The translations under genes and the position numbers were made by a program. Shown piece by piece: positions 23,370 through 35,121 of a stretch of DNA of 64,000 bases (within the stretch, counting starts at the first letter, position 1; every line of letters begins with the position of its first letter). This stretch comes from Zizania palustris (taxonomy: Eukaryota > Streptophyta > Magnoliopsida > Poales > Poaceae): positions 24,297,903 through 24,361,902 of the forward strand of contig JAAALK010000081.1 of the NCBI GenBank assembly GCA_019279435.1. The letters run 5' to 3'. The notes beneath the pieces were generated by a model that was given only the letters and a program-made list of their open reading frames with translations, did no database searches and was not told where the DNA came from.

Positions 23370-24580
23370 CATGTGACAGTGGTGCGCCATAGACGGACCT
23401 CTCGCCCCCCGCCATGAGAGAGATCTACACAAGCAACCAGTACTACCTAATACTATGTGCCATTGATGTGATGAAGCTTGGGTTCCCTCTCCTCTCTAGC
23501 TCCCCTCTCTGTTGCTGTTGTTGTGAGGAAGATGAGTGTGGCTTTTTTGTCCCAACCATGGAGGATTTGACTGAGATCTCCTCCATACTAGCAAGCAATA
23601 ATCCTTGTACAGAACTGATGCAGAATCATCTTGTGTCGATCGAAGCAACCATCTCGATTTCAGTCTATGATCTCAGCTAGAAACTCTCCGCTCTGGCGGA
23701 TCTTGGCCGGCGGTGGGTTGAGTGGTTGGCATTGCCGGTAGATCTGGAGCTACTGGTTAGTACATGGTTTTAATTCGCTGAAGAATTAATTGGTTGATTA
23801 TTATGGGAGAGTTGCGTGAGGCGGCTAGGCGATGTGGATATGGAGAGGAGGCCTTCCAAGCACGTCGCCATCGTCGGCGAGGGAGGTGACAAAGAAGATG
23901 ATAAGGTCCATCGCAAATTCGCAATTTTCGTCGTCGTCGCCGTCGCATGTCGCCGCCCAAGTCATAAAGGCCGTCAGGGTTTCATAAACCAGGAAAAATG
24001 GAATCGATTCCAAGAAATAAACCCTGATTTATCCCGTAAGAAAAGAAAAAAACTTGTGATTTTATAAGAGAATGTTTGACGATTTGTCGATTTTAAAAAC
24101 GGAATTACCTGCCACAGAATATCTCTTTGGCGCAGAATTGCGGCGGATGTTCTCCCCTTCTGCTCCACAGATTTCATCAGCGTGTAGGGATGTGTACTCG
24201 GATAGTGGTAAAATCGAACCCGGATATTACTGTTTACTATAGTTTATTTTGGATTTGAATATAAATATGAATATTTTTAAACATAAGTACAAATTAGATG
24301 GCATGAATTGAATATGAATCTGATTGTTTATTAAATTCAACTTGAATTTTTTGGCGCCGAATATGAATTTTTTGGTGAAGATGCAAAAAGAATTTGCGGA
24401 CGGTAAACACAAATTATTTTGTTGAGTGTGTCAAATTTAGCACCTAATAAATATTTTTTTATTTTTAAAATTTCGTCAAATGTGTTTTTTATTGACAAAT
24501 TTTGCGAAACATTTTTTAATTTAGAGGATAAGGACTAAAATAGTCTTAAAAATATGAATATTATTTTTTTGACAATTTAT
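23370..24580. other. 3' flank of the F-box gene, no further gene seen
   Basis: The small frames at 23414-23680 and 23816-24067 are short and lack recognisable features; the first probably lies in the 3' UTR. From about 24430 the DNA is AT-rich. Confidence 0.4.
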
Positions 24581-24586
24581 TATCTC

Positions 24587-24822
24587 GTAGATGAAAATTG
24601 CCTTCAACTTTCAACTAAAAAAGGACCAAACTATTCTAAACCAAAGAAATAACCTACACAGACAATTTTATTGACGTAGTAGTCACGATACAGTTTTGCT
24701 GAGGTGAACTGCCATATCAACAAAATCGCATCATGGACCGTCTTGTTTCTTCGGTTTAGAATAGTTCGGGGATTAAGAGCTTGGTTTTTTTAGTTGGGGA
24801 TAATTTTTGTCTATAGGGTAAT
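24587..24822. mobile_element. element with ~70-base terminal inverted repeats
   Basis: The arms are inverted copies: AACTATTCTAAACCAAAGAA (24630-24649) opposes TTCTTCGGTTTAGAATAGTT near 24746-24765, and the outer parts also pair (CAACTAAAAAAGG opposite AGTTGGGGATAA). A partial relative lies at 25725-26093. Superfamily not assigned. Confidence 0.5.
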
Positions 24823-24934
24823 ACTTCATGTCTATAAAGTAGACTTATTCCATTATTTCATGCCCTTGAAGTTCAAATTTGACTTATTTGAATTTAAATT
24901 CTAAAAATACAATTAATGAATTGAAAATAGCTAA

Positions 24935-25411
24935 TCTTAACTATATTAAAGCCGGGACTTACTCGTCCGTCCGCTCGCTCCGTACTGCCATCCCCACTTC
25001 CTACAAAAACCAATCAAAACTTATACCCTATAAAAACCGGTGCTCTGAACCATGCAACCGCCTGGCCGCCGCACAAGCGAGCGCCATGTGCTCTGCAACC
25101 GCCCCTGACGTGCGCCCCTCCCTCCATGCAACGCGCGCACCAACTTAGTTTGGCTGCGTGAGAAGAAAAGAGGAAAAAGAAAAAAAAAAAGAAAAAAGAA
25201 GAAAAAAAGAAAAAGAATAAAAATAAAAAATAAAAAATAAAAAACAAGAAAAAGAAAAGAAAATTATATTTATATTTTAGTCTTTTAATTATGTATTTTG
25301 AGTGGAAGTAAAAATTCTTAGATTTCTGAAAAATTATATAGAAACATGAATTTTGCACAAAAACTATATTATAAAATAAGATTCTGTTGCAAAGCACATG
25401 CCTCTGACTAG
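24935..25411 (+). mobile_element. small non-autonomous Helitron-like element
   Basis: It begins TCTTAACTATATTAAAG after an A and ends with a GC-containing stem (TTGCAAAGCACATGCCTCTG) then ACTAG before a T. This fits the TC start, 3' hairpin, CTAG end and A/T insertion rule of plant Helitrons. It is 477 bases and encodes nothing recognisable. The first half is GC-rich, then an A-rich tract (25150-25265). An inverted partial copy lies at 33643-33972. Confidence 0.58.
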
Positions 25412-26093
25412 TTAACCTAGAAAAATAGTAATTTTTGTATGGGATAAGATACGTTGTAGTTTTGATTGTAGAAAAAAATTTAAATTCAAACGAAGATTTA
25501 ACCATCATTTTTTTCTCAAACCTAAACACATTTCATCTTTAAATCCAAATTTGTCCTCTTGGAAATCTTCAGTTTTTTAGCTTCATCTATAATAACTTTC
25601 TTCAAACCTTTTTAATATTTTATCACCGAATCTATATATCATATTATAACAACATGATAGGTATCATGCTTTAGGCTCCATTTAATTTTTTTAAAATTAA
25701 AAAAGAAAAAGTCTACTTTCCTTGAAGTATTAGCTTGCAAATGAATGTTGTCCTCAACAAAAACTGAGGCTATTGATCCCACAAACTAATGTATACCAAA
25801 CAAATAACCTCCTTGTGATCCATGGTGTGGTTTTGCTGATGTGGCTCTTCACGTGTTTATTATTGAGAATCTGAACTGTAAGACCCACTTGTTAGTGACA
25901 AGAAAAAATTAAGTGGCACGCACTTGTCAATAACAAAAAAATATTTCTCTTTCTTTTTCTTTTTTCCTTTTTTTTCATTAAAACTGTAAGCGTAAGCGTA
26001 GACTACCATGTTAGCAAAATCACTCTAGGTATTTATTTATCCTGTATAGATTAGTTCGAAGGATTAAGAGTCTGATTTTTTAGTTGGGGTAAC
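25412..26093. repeat. AT-rich DNA, then a partial copy of the 24587-24822 element
   Basis: The right part repeats TTAGTTCGAAGGATTAAGAG followed by TCTGATTTTTTAGTTGGGGT, close to the right arm at 24760-24800. The retrotransposon LTR begins immediately afterwards at 26094. The rest shows no gene. Confidence 0.42.
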
Positions 26094-26575
26094 TGTTGGG
26101 GGAAATTACTTCATTTCCACGACTTAAAGGTTAACCCTCCGTAGGCTCTAAGAAGGCCCCGAAGATGGTCGACTAATGCTCGAAGATACGTCAGCACGGT
26201 CGAAGGGTGCCACAATGCGAAGTCTCGGAGGACCCTCCAAAGGAGAAAGGAGGCTTCGAAGCAGGAAGACGTGACTGATTGGACGCCCTGCTTATCCATC
26301 TACCCTGCAGCACTTTACCGTGCATAACCTTATTTATAATACTGAAGGTCATTTGTAATATAAGGGTAAATAGGTCTATTCCTTAACCTTTCTCCCTATA
26401 AATACCCCCCTTTGTACCTTGTAAGAAGGATCCAGAACCAGTGGTTCAAACACATACATTCGGACCTCTTGAGTTGTTATCCTTTACGGAGGCTCAAGTT
26501 TGTCCTAAAAACACAAACCTCTTGTTTGTTTGTTCTTAACTACTAGAACCTGTTGGTGTAACTTTTACGCCAACA
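26094..26575 (+). repeat. 5' LTR of the Tat-like element
   Basis: 482 bases, beginning TGTTGGGGGAAATT and ending TTACGCCAACA (short inverted TGTTGG/CCAACA ends). Internal TATA-like CCTATAAATACCCC near 26396. It directly follows the partial repeat ending at 26093. Confidence 0.83.
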
Positions 26576-26576
26576 G

Positions 26577-26596
26577 TTGGCGCCGTCCGTGGGGAT
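26577..26596 (+). other. primer-binding site
   Basis: TTGGCGCCGTCCGTGGGGAT starts one base after the LTR. It resembles the TGGCGCCGT... sites used by many plant gypsy elements. The exact tRNA is not assigned. Confidence 0.7.
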
Positions 26597-26705
26597 CCAA
26601 GTTCTAAAAGCTTGTTCTCTACTGCTAACTGCACTCTGAAGAAAACTTACGGGGGGAGCCTCGGAATCCTGAGATTCCGCGCACCCTTCAGTTAAGGGCT
26701 TCTTA

Positions 26706-27852
26706 GTGCAGCCCGAAGGCCTTCCCTCGACCCCCCCGAGTCGTTCGAAGCCTTCCATTTCCAAGACACCTCATCGACTAACCATGCCTCCGAAGCGTGG
26801 TCAGGCTACAGGTCCCCTTCGAAGGTCCCCTCGGACCAACGGAGCCGGACCCTCATCTAATCCGACGGTTCCTGCCGGAACCGATGGGCGTCGAGCGCCC
26901 CGGGGCCCTCTACCCCCCCCTACAATGCTTCAGACCGACTACGCAGCAAGCCGAGACCCTGAAGTTCCCTCCGACGAAGACGAAGGCCCTCCCGAGACCG
27001 AGGCTACGCAGCTAGCCAGGCTTCAGGAGGAGGTATCCAGATGGAGGCAGGAAGCCGCCGACAGACTCCGCACTCAAGCCTCCACTGAAACTCCAAGAGG
27101 GCCTCCAGACGATGGAGGTCACAACCCCCCAGAAGTTATACAAGTCCAGGAAGAGGCCGAGAATGCATCCTTCGACAATGAATCTCCACTGCACCCTGAT
27201 CTACAGAGAGTGCCTTTCGACCCCAAGTTCAAGGCCTCGAAGCTGCACAAGTACTCCGGGGGTCGGACCCCGGGGAGTTCGCCCGCTCGTACGCCCTAGC
27301 TATAGAAGCAAGCGGAGGGGTACGAAGCACCATGGCAAAATGCTTCCCACTTGCTCTCGAAGGTGTGGCACTCCGGTGGTTCTGGTCCCTAAAACCAGGA
27401 TCGATCAAGTCATGGGAACTACTCAAAAAGAAGTTCGTGAGCAACTTCCAAGGCACTTTCGTGCCCCGATGTCCACGGGAAGTTTGTTCCAAGTAAAGCA
27501 GCGGGAAGGAGAAACCCTCCGAGAATACTTTACACGCTTCGCCCACACCAAGTCACAGATCAAGGGCCTTACTACCTCTTCGGTAGTTGATGCTGCCCGA
27601 GAAGGGGTGCTGAACCCCGACCTCCTCAGCAAACTCCATCGGAAGCCGGTAACATCCGTAGCACAGCTCATGGCATACTTCGAGCAATATGCCAAGGCAG
27701 AGGAAGGATGCCTTCGGCGAGCTGAGGCAGCACTACCCACCCTCCGGAAGTCAAAAGGGAGCCAGAGGCTACCGCTCCGCCACAACCTCCACAAGACAGC
27801 CGCCCTAGCGAGTATAGGCGAGGAAAAAAGCATTTCCGTTCGGAAGTGCTAA
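26706..27852 (+). pseudogene. gag of the Tat-like element (frameshifted)
   Basis: The N-terminal part is basic and Pro-rich with an acidic coiled-coil-like segment (TQLARLQEEVSRWRQEA). The capsid-like core is split between frames: a segment around 27290-27480 with ALRWFWSLKPGSIKSWELL, then 27480-27720 with REGETLREYFTRFAHTKSQI and LMAYFEQYAKAEEG. This is the retrotransposon gag fold region. At least one frameshift lies near 27275 and one near 27480. No zinc knuckle was seen. Confidence 0.72.
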
Positions 27853-28109
27853 ATATTGCACCTTCAGCTTCGAAGGCACCGACCAGTTTCCAGCAGGTAA
27901 AAAATTTTAAGCTGGGCCGTCAGTAGCTCAAGAAAGGGTGCCTGGAAGGCGCCAGAGTCATTTTTGCTGCGTGCATGGCGATAATAGAAGCCATGACACG
28001 AAGGACTGCAAGACGATATAACCCTTCGGGGTGAATACATTGACCGAATAAAAGGAGGGGTACTTCGGACCGGGTTCCACCTGCGGCACGATCGGAGCCT
28101 GTCCAAACT

Positions 28110-28925
28110 GTGGCCCGAGCCGGTGCCCTCGAAGCCCCTATACGGCTACCGGTGGCCAGTATTATGCCACCACCAAGGCACGAAGATCCGCAAGACCGCG
28201 GCAAAAGAGTGGTCCTACCCATCTCCGGAGGGGGGACCCTCGGCAGCATGTCCAAGAGACAGCGCCGTGAGTACGTCCGAGAAGTTGGGCACATTGGGAC
28301 TTCAAGTTCCGCTGAAGGGATGCCAGAATGGTCCCGTGTACCCATCTCATTCACAGCCAGCGATGCAGTAGGGGTGAAGTTTCCCCATGCTGACCCATTA
28401 GTCATCTCTGCTGATATAGCAGGGGCTGATGTTCGGAGGATCCTGGTGGACGGTGGAAGCTCCGCAGATATACTCTTCGTTCAAGCCTTCGACCAGATGT
28501 GCATACCCCGGAAGCATCTACTCCATGCAGCCCGGCCACTTCAAGGGTTCTCAGGACCGCCTCTCGATGCCCTCGGCCAAATAGGCCTCGAGGTTGCCTT
28601 CGGAGAGGGGCCGCTGGCCCGAGTAGAGGAGGTGATTTTCGACGTGGTGGATGCCCCCTACGCCTACAATGCTATCTTCGGACGAGGGATGTTAAACCAA
28701 TTCGGGGCTATAGCTCATCACAACTACCTTTGTCTCAAAATGCCCACGCAAGGTGGAGTGCTCACTATTTCAGGAGACCAAGCTATAGCCAGAAGGACAG
28801 AATATGGCCACGGGCAGCCATTGGACCCTCGACAAGTGCACAATGTGGGCGAGAGCGCCGAAGAAGTACCAGAAGCCTTGAGCCCCCCGAAGGGATCCTC
28901 GCTCAAACCAAGCCCAGGAGGGTGA
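28110..28925 (+). pseudogene. aspartic protease segment of the Tat-like element
   Basis: An open stretch of 271 codons. The protease core reads VRRILVDGGSSADILFVQAF, with the catalytic Asp in a DGGSSAD context that is usual for this group, then a GFSGPPLDALGQIGLEVAFG flap-like region and YNAIFGRGMLNQFGAIAHH. The start codon is arbitrary, since in these elements the protease is part of a polyprotein. Confidence 0.75.
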
Positions 28926-29040
28926 TGTCGAGACAAGAATAATTTCAGAAGACGGCAAAGAATACCCAATAAAATTCGGCAAGGGGCTATCTCCGGAGAT
29001 AACAGCCTCATTAGAAGAAGTCGTCAAGAAGAATTTAGAC

Positions 29041-29805
29041 ATGTTTGCTTGGACCGACGAAGATATCACGGGGGTCGACCGAAGCATCATCGAGCACAGT
29101 CTGCTCGTCAACCCGAAGGCCAAGCCAGTGCGCCAGGGGCTCCGGAAGCTATCAACAGAAAGAGCAAATTTAGCCAAGGCCGAAGTGGAAAAATTGTTAA
29201 AAGCTGGCATTATCAGGGAAGTGGCCCATACCGAGTGGTTGGCCAACCCTGTCTTTGTAAGGAAGAAGGATTCCAGCAAATGGCGCATGTGTATTGACTT
29301 CACATCACTAAATAAAGCATGCCCGCGAGACCCCTACCCAATGCCCCGAATAGATCAATTAATAGATTCCACAGCCGGCTCCGAACTATTAAGCTTCCTC
29401 GATGCATACTCCGTGTACCATCAAGTATGGCTGAAGAAAGAAGACGAGGCCAAGACAAGTTTCATAACTCCTTCAGGAGTATTCTGCTATGTAAGAATGC
29501 CGTTTGGTTTACGGAATGCCGGAGCCACTTTTCCTCGCTTAATAGCTAAAGCTTTAGGCCATCAGATAGGCCCGCAATGTCGAAGCCTACATGGACGATA
29601 TTGTATAAAAAGTGCTCAAAAGCATCAGCATAGCATAGACTTAGATGAAACTTTGAGAGCCTCCGAGCATGTGGAGTACGCCTCAATCCCGAAAATGTAT
29701 ATTCGGGGCACAAGCAGGGAAGCTGCTAGGGTACTTAGTTTCGAGCAGGGGGATCGAAGCCAGTCCAACGCAAATAAGTGCACTGCAAAGAATGGCCCCA
29801 CCTGA
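29041..29805 (+). pseudogene. reverse transcriptase of the Tat-like element (broken)
   Basis: Recognised by VRKKDSSKWRMCIDFTSLNK, PYPMPRIDQLIDSTAG, LLSFLDAYSVYHQ and VRMPFGLRNAGATFPRL. The catalytic YMDD is present near 29590 but only in another frame and is followed closely by a stop, so a frameshift separates fingers from palm. Some substitutions at usually conserved sites (for example Val in FLDAYSVYHQ) also suggest decay. Confidence 0.85.
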
Positions 29806-29936
29806 AAATTTGAAGCAAGTACAGAAGCTAGCAGAAGGCTAGCAGCACTCAGCAGGTTCCTGTCCAGATCGGCAGAGCGAAGCCTCCCAATTTTCAAGGC
29901 ACTCAAAGGCTCCGAAAGCTTCAGCTGGACGCCGGA

Positions 29937-30530
29937 GTGCCAAAAGAGCTTCGAAAGATAAAAGCCTACCTTGGAACAGTATCAACCTTAACTGTTCCTC
30001 TTCCAGGGGAAACATTGCTTTTATACCTTGCAGCGACAGGGTCAGCAGTAAGCGCAGTACTAGTCCGAGAAGTCGAGCTCAAGACAGCTGGTACAAAACC
30101 CGTTTATTTTGTCTCGGAGGCATTATCATGAGCCAAGATCAGATACTCCGAGCTTGAAAAGTTTGCTTATGCTTTGGTAATGGCCTCACGAAAACTAAGG
30201 CATTATTTCTTGGCGCATACCTTATTGTCCCACATCGTATCCTCTTGGAGATATGCTCCGAAACAAAGATTCCACAGGCAGGGTTGGAAAGTGGGCAGTA
30301 GAGTTAGCACCCTTCGAAATCTCCTTCACAGCAAGGACGGCCGTTAAATCTCAAATTATAGCAGATTTCGTAGCAGAGTGGACTCCATCTGCAGTATGGA
30401 CTCCGGAAGAACCCTCCGACGGTTTCTGGACAATATTCTCCGACGGGGCCTATCAAGCATCAGGTGCCGGAGCAGGGGCAGTAATCTTCTCACCGTCAGG
30501 ACAAAAGGCATGTACTCTGCAAGGCTAACT
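29937..30530 (+). pseudogene. RNase H and second RNase H-like domain of the Tat-like element
   Basis: The first part contains LLLYLAATGSAVSAVLVREV and PVYFVSEALS, then an in-frame stop at 30129-30131. The second part has FWTIFSDGAYQASGAGAGAV with the catalytic Asp of a second, archaeal-type RNase H, a hallmark of the Tat lineage. Frames are broken between and after these blocks. Confidence 0.7.
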
Positions 30531-30879
30531 TTCGAACCACTAATAACGTCGCCGAGTATGAAGGAATCTTGCTAGGCCTCCGAAAGGTTAAAGCACTCGG
30601 AGCTACAAGGATAATGATCAAGACGATTCCCAAGTCGTCGCGGGACATATTGATAAAAGCTTCCAAGCGAAAAACCCACATCTCGAGCAATACCTTCAAG
30701 AAATCCGCAAGGCAGAAGCAGCATTCAAAGGGTTACAGTTCGAAGCATACCGCGAGCAGAAAATCAACTTGCAGATATTCTTGCGAAGGCCGCAGCAGGA
30801 GCAGTAGACCTCCCGGAGGGCGCTTTCTATGAAGAATTAGAGCAGCCAGCAGCTGACCAAATACCCTCGTCAGAAGTAA

Positions 30880-32036
30880 TGTGTATTGAAGCTACGGATT
30901 GGCGAACTCCAATAATAACTATGTTGCAAGGTAGCAATGACCCTCCGGAAGGCCAAGAAGCTCGAAGAGTGCAAACGAGAGCTCGAATTACAAACTTATT
31001 GGGGAAGTACTATATAAAGCGGGAGTATGCTCACCACTGCTTCGATGCATCTCTCAACCTGAAGGACGAGACATACTTCGAGGCATCCACGAGGGGCTGT
31101 GCGGAAGTCATCTAGCTCCCAGAGCACTAGCAGGCAAGACGCTCCGGCAAGGTTTTTATTGGCCGACGATCGTCAGAGACCGCCGAAGACCTAGTTCGGA
31201 CGTGCCAAGGCTGCCATGGATGGGCCGAAGGAGCCATCGCCCGCCAGCTCAACTCCAAGTTATTGCCCCAGTATGGCCGATGGCTAGATGGGGCATGGAC
31301 CTCATAGGCCCTTTCCCACCAGCAAAAGGCGGATTGAAATTTGCTGTCGTAGCAATAGAATACTTCTCAAAATGGGTGGAAGCAGAACCGTTAACAGCCA
31401 TCACATCAAGAATGTGCAAAGGTTCTTCTGGCAGAATATTAATATGCAGGTTCGGAGTCCCCAGAGAATTAACGGTGGATAATGGGACCCAGGTCGAAGC
31501 TGATACCTTCCAAACATTCTGTGAAGAACTGGGCATTAAACTATGCTTCGCAGCAGTGCGACATCCGCAGTCCAACGGAGCCGTCGAGCGAGCCAACGGG
31601 AATATCCTCTCCGGGTTAAATCGCCGAATCGTCGGATTGGCCAAGGGCTATGGGTCGAAGAGCTACCCAAAATTCTATGGTCTATCCGAACCACGCAAAC
31701 TAGATCAACCGGCTTCACGCCATTCAGGTTGCTCTTCGGAGACGAAGCCATGACCCCTACGGAGCTCAAAGGGGAGTCACTTCGCGTAATTCAGCACGAA
31801 GACGAAGATGATCGAAGTGCTTCAATAGACTTGTCGGAAGAAACAAGGCTTCGAGCTGTCGCCAACCTGACGAAGTACCAAGAGCACACAAAGACATGGC
31901 ATGACCCGAAAGTCAAATTAACTGAGTTAAAACCAGGTCATCTAGTATTACGAAATGTAATAGCTCCGGGGAAGCTAGGAAACAAATGGGAAGGACCATA
32001 TGTTATCTTACGCTCGCGCGCCCCGGCTCGTTAAAT
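30880..32036 (+). pseudogene. integrase of the Tat-like element (broken)
   Basis: The zinc-binding region is poorly preserved (YAHHCFDASLNLKDE, 31027-31071). The core is clear at 31280-31640: ARWGMDLIGPF, LTVDNGTQV and HPQSNGAVERANG supply the D, D and E catalytic positions. The C-terminal part (LLFGDEAMTPTEL, LKPGHLVLRNVI, WEGPYVI) lies in another frame. Confidence 0.8.
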
Positions 32037-32154
32037 TAGCTAATTTAGAAGGAGAAGAGTTGAAACATGCGGGCATGCGGAGCACCTTAGAGATATTATC
32101 TTAAGGCTTCCTTGTAATCACTTGTAACACTCCTTTTATAAAGCTAAGGGTTGA

Positions 32155-32642
32155 GATTTGTTTTGCCCTTCGAACATCAAACCCTCCGGATGGACGCATT
32201 CGGAGTCGGTGATGCTAGCAGAGCCAAGCATTTTTCGGAAAAAACCCAAGGGGCTTGCTGCGAACCATTGGTTCAGTGGCTCCGCCAACCTACGGATTCC
32301 AGGCTCCGGCTTGTTAGGATCCGTAAAGAGTCTAAGGACTTTAAACAAAACAGAATTTCAAGCCTCCGGGTGCGAAGTATCTGTAAAAGAGCCGTAGGTG
32401 GCCAACCTACGATTCCAGGCTCCGGCTTGTTATCCGTAGAAGATCTAAGGACTTAAACAAAACAGAATTTCAAGCCTCCGGGTGCGAAGTATCTGTAAAA
32501 GGCCGTAGGTGGCCAACCTACGGATTCCAGGCTCCGCTTGTTGGATCCGTAGAAGAGTCTAAGGACTTTAAACAAAACAAATTTCAAGCCTCCGGTGCGA
32601 AGTATCTGTAAAAGAGCCGTAGGTGGCCAACCTACGGATTCA
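32155..32642 (+). repeat. tandem array, ~113-base units, running into the assembly gap
   Basis: Units are marked by AGAATTTCAAGCCTCCGGGT (near 32353, 32466 and, without one G, 32579), then GCGAAGTATCTGTAAAAGAG and the palindrome CGTAGGTGGCCAACCTACG. A more diverged first unit precedes them. It lies between integrase and the missing 3' LTR, as in other Tat elements. Confidence 0.85.
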
Positions 32643-33642
32643 NNNNNNNNNNNNNNNNNNNNNNNNNNNNNNNNNNNNNNNNNNNNNNNNNNNNNNNNNN
32701 NNNNNNNNNNNNNNNNNNNNNNNNNNNNNNNNNNNNNNNNNNNNNNNNNNNNNNNNNNNNNNNNNNNNNNNNNNNNNNNNNNNNNNNNNNNNNNNNNNNN
32801 NNNNNNNNNNNNNNNNNNNNNNNNNNNNNNNNNNNNNNNNNNNNNNNNNNNNNNNNNNNNNNNNNNNNNNNNNNNNNNNNNNNNNNNNNNNNNNNNNNNN
32901 NNNNNNNNNNNNNNNNNNNNNNNNNNNNNNNNNNNNNNNNNNNNNNNNNNNNNNNNNNNNNNNNNNNNNNNNNNNNNNNNNNNNNNNNNNNNNNNNNNNN
33001 NNNNNNNNNNNNNNNNNNNNNNNNNNNNNNNNNNNNNNNNNNNNNNNNNNNNNNNNNNNNNNNNNNNNNNNNNNNNNNNNNNNNNNNNNNNNNNNNNNNN
33101 NNNNNNNNNNNNNNNNNNNNNNNNNNNNNNNNNNNNNNNNNNNNNNNNNNNNNNNNNNNNNNNNNNNNNNNNNNNNNNNNNNNNNNNNNNNNNNNNNNNN
33201 NNNNNNNNNNNNNNNNNNNNNNNNNNNNNNNNNNNNNNNNNNNNNNNNNNNNNNNNNNNNNNNNNNNNNNNNNNNNNNNNNNNNNNNNNNNNNNNNNNNN
33301 NNNNNNNNNNNNNNNNNNNNNNNNNNNNNNNNNNNNNNNNNNNNNNNNNNNNNNNNNNNNNNNNNNNNNNNNNNNNNNNNNNNNNNNNNNNNNNNNNNNN
33401 NNNNNNNNNNNNNNNNNNNNNNNNNNNNNNNNNNNNNNNNNNNNNNNNNNNNNNNNNNNNNNNNNNNNNNNNNNNNNNNNNNNNNNNNNNNNNNNNNNNN
33501 NNNNNNNNNNNNNNNNNNNNNNNNNNNNNNNNNNNNNNNNNNNNNNNNNNNNNNNNNNNNNNNNNNNNNNNNNNNNNNNNNNNNNNNNNNNNNNNNNNNN
33601 NNNNNNNNNNNNNNNNNNNNNNNNNNNNNNNNNNNNNNNNNN
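32643..33642. other. assembly gap of exactly 1,000 N
   Basis: The round length suggests a placeholder of unknown true size. It begins inside the tandem array, a typical cause of assembly breaks. The 3' LTR of the Tat-like element, the 3' end of the inverted Helitron and possibly later exons of the PSB33-like gene could be hidden here. Confidence 0.97.
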
Positions 33643-33972
33643 CTGTATGATTTTTAGAAATCTAAGTATTTTTTTATTTTTATTTTTTCTTTTTTTTCTT
33701 TCTCACGTTTTCTTTTTAGTTGCTGCATGCGCTGGGCTTCTCACGTTTTCTTTTCAGTTGGTGCATGCGCTGGGCGCTGCGTGCGTCGCGCTGCCTGCTG
33801 CACGTGCGGCCGGTGGTTGCGCGCGGGGGCGGTCCGGGGTGGGTGGGCGACCCGGTTCGGGCGGTTTTCACAGGGTATAAGTTTTGGCCGGTTTTTTTAT
33901 GGGATGTGGGAAGACATGTACGGGGTTGCGGACGGACGACACGGAAATCTGGACGCTTTAATATAGTTAAGA
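33643..33972 (-). mobile_element. partial Helitron-like element, inverted relative to 24935-25411
   Basis: Read on the minus strand it starts TCTTAACTATATTAAAG, identical to the start at 24935. It then shares CGTCCGTCCGC, AAAACTTATACCCT and CTTAGATTTCT blocks with that copy. The distal end falls in the gap. The base before its 5' end is G rather than A, so its insertion site is not canonical. Confidence 0.52.
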
Positions 33973-33974
33973 CA

Positions 33975-34505
33975 ACATGTTTCAATTTTCTAATAAAGGT
34001 TGTACTCTAGAACATATCCCATGGAAAGTCAGATAACTGGACAAAAGAAAATGGTATATCATGTAATCATCTCTACTGTAACTTCAATATAATGGTTTGG
34101 ATAAGTCCATATATGTCTGCTCAAATAGTTCACCAGCCAATAGCCATCTCCAAGTAAATTTATTCTGTATCTACTTCACTTAAGTTATCATCCTGACACC
34201 CTAACCAATAAAAGACAGACCCTCAGTGAGTGACATGATAACTTAATAAAAGAAAGTAAGAAACTATACTTCAATTTCATACATATAGTTGGCTACCTAC
34301 AATTACAAGAACCGGCATAACATGTTATCTAGATCAATATAGTCAAATGGCGTCATTTTGACTGATCACTGATATACACTTAAAACAAGAGTTACAACTT
34401 ACAAGGCCTCAATTCTCTGGCGTCATATCCTTTTTGTTAGAAAAAAAACTGGCATCCTATAAGAACATATCTATCTTGTGAAGGACCAAAGCACCCTCAA
34501 CTCAA
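33975..34505. other. AT-rich DNA, no gene seen
   Basis: Possible intron or 3' flank of the PSB33-like gene. I looked on the minus strand for the Rieske-like second exon and found none. Confidence 0.35.
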
Positions 34506-34506
34506 T

Positions 34507-35121
34507 GGGAAATTTAACTATTTGCCACTCTTATCGTTGCCACTTCTCACTCTCTTCGTTGCAATTAATTTTTTGCCACTCTCTTGGTGGACAATTTAAT
34601 ATTTTGCCACTTTGCGTCCAGTCAATGACACATCACATTTTTTCGCCTAGTCACCGTGCCACTTCATCACCTTCTTCCTCCTCTATCTCCTCATCTCCTC
34701 CCGGCGGCCACCGCCGGCGGCCACCGCCGCCGCCCCCCAGGCCCCGAAGCCCGAGGTCTCCCGCCCCTGCCCCTAAAGCCCCCTGCCCCGAAGCCCTCGC
34801 CGGCCCCAAAGCCCCTCGTCCCTGCCCCCGAAGCCCTCGCCGGTGGCCGCAAAGCCTCCCGCCGGCTGCCCCGAAGCCCCCCGGCAACCACGAAGCCCTC
34901 GTCGGCCTCGTCGCAAAGGAGAGAGAAGTTAGGGAGAGATAGGAGAAGGAAGAAGATAATGACGTGATAAAAAATGAGTGATAGGTGATGTGGTGCCAAC
35001 TAGGCGCAAAGTGGCAAAAATATAGATTGTCTACGAAGAAAGTAGCAAAAAATTAATTGCAACTAAGAAAGTGGTATTTGAAGAGGTGACAACAATAAAA
35101 TGGCAAATAGTTAAATTTCCC
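34507..35121. mobile_element. long-TIR (Mutator-like) element, copy A
   Basis: The ends GGGAAATTTAACTATTTGCC and (reversed) CGGGAAATTTAACTATTTGC extend as inverted repeats for ~120 bases each, including GCAATTAATTTTTTGCCACT. The interior is GC-rich with repeated GCCCCGAAGCCCTCGCCGG-type words. The long TIRs and GC-rich cargo resemble Mutator-like elements, but no 9-base duplication is evident. Copy B is at 36088-36709 in the opposite orientation. Confidence 0.6.

Larger units (their letters stand above)
26094..32642 (+). mobile_element. decayed Ty3/gypsy retrotransposon, Tat-like, right end lost in a gap
   Basis: In order: 5' LTR, primer-binding site, gag, protease, reverse transcriptase, RNase H, a second RNase H-like segment, integrase, then a tandem repeat array running into the N gap. 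The second RNase H-like domain before integrase and the untranslated tandem array fit the Tat lineage of plant gypsy elements. All coding parts carry frameshifts or stops, so the copy is inactive. The 3' LTR must lie in or be replaced by the gap, so insertion age and target duplication cannot be read. Confidence 0.85.

Noticed and set aside
32595..33657. Long plus-strand frames across the N block
   Set aside because: They consist of unknown residues created by the gap and carry no information.
34478..34967. Pro/Ala-rich frames inside the long-TIR element copy A
   Set aside because: Low-complexity translation of GC-rich repeated words in several frames at once; no conserved domain.
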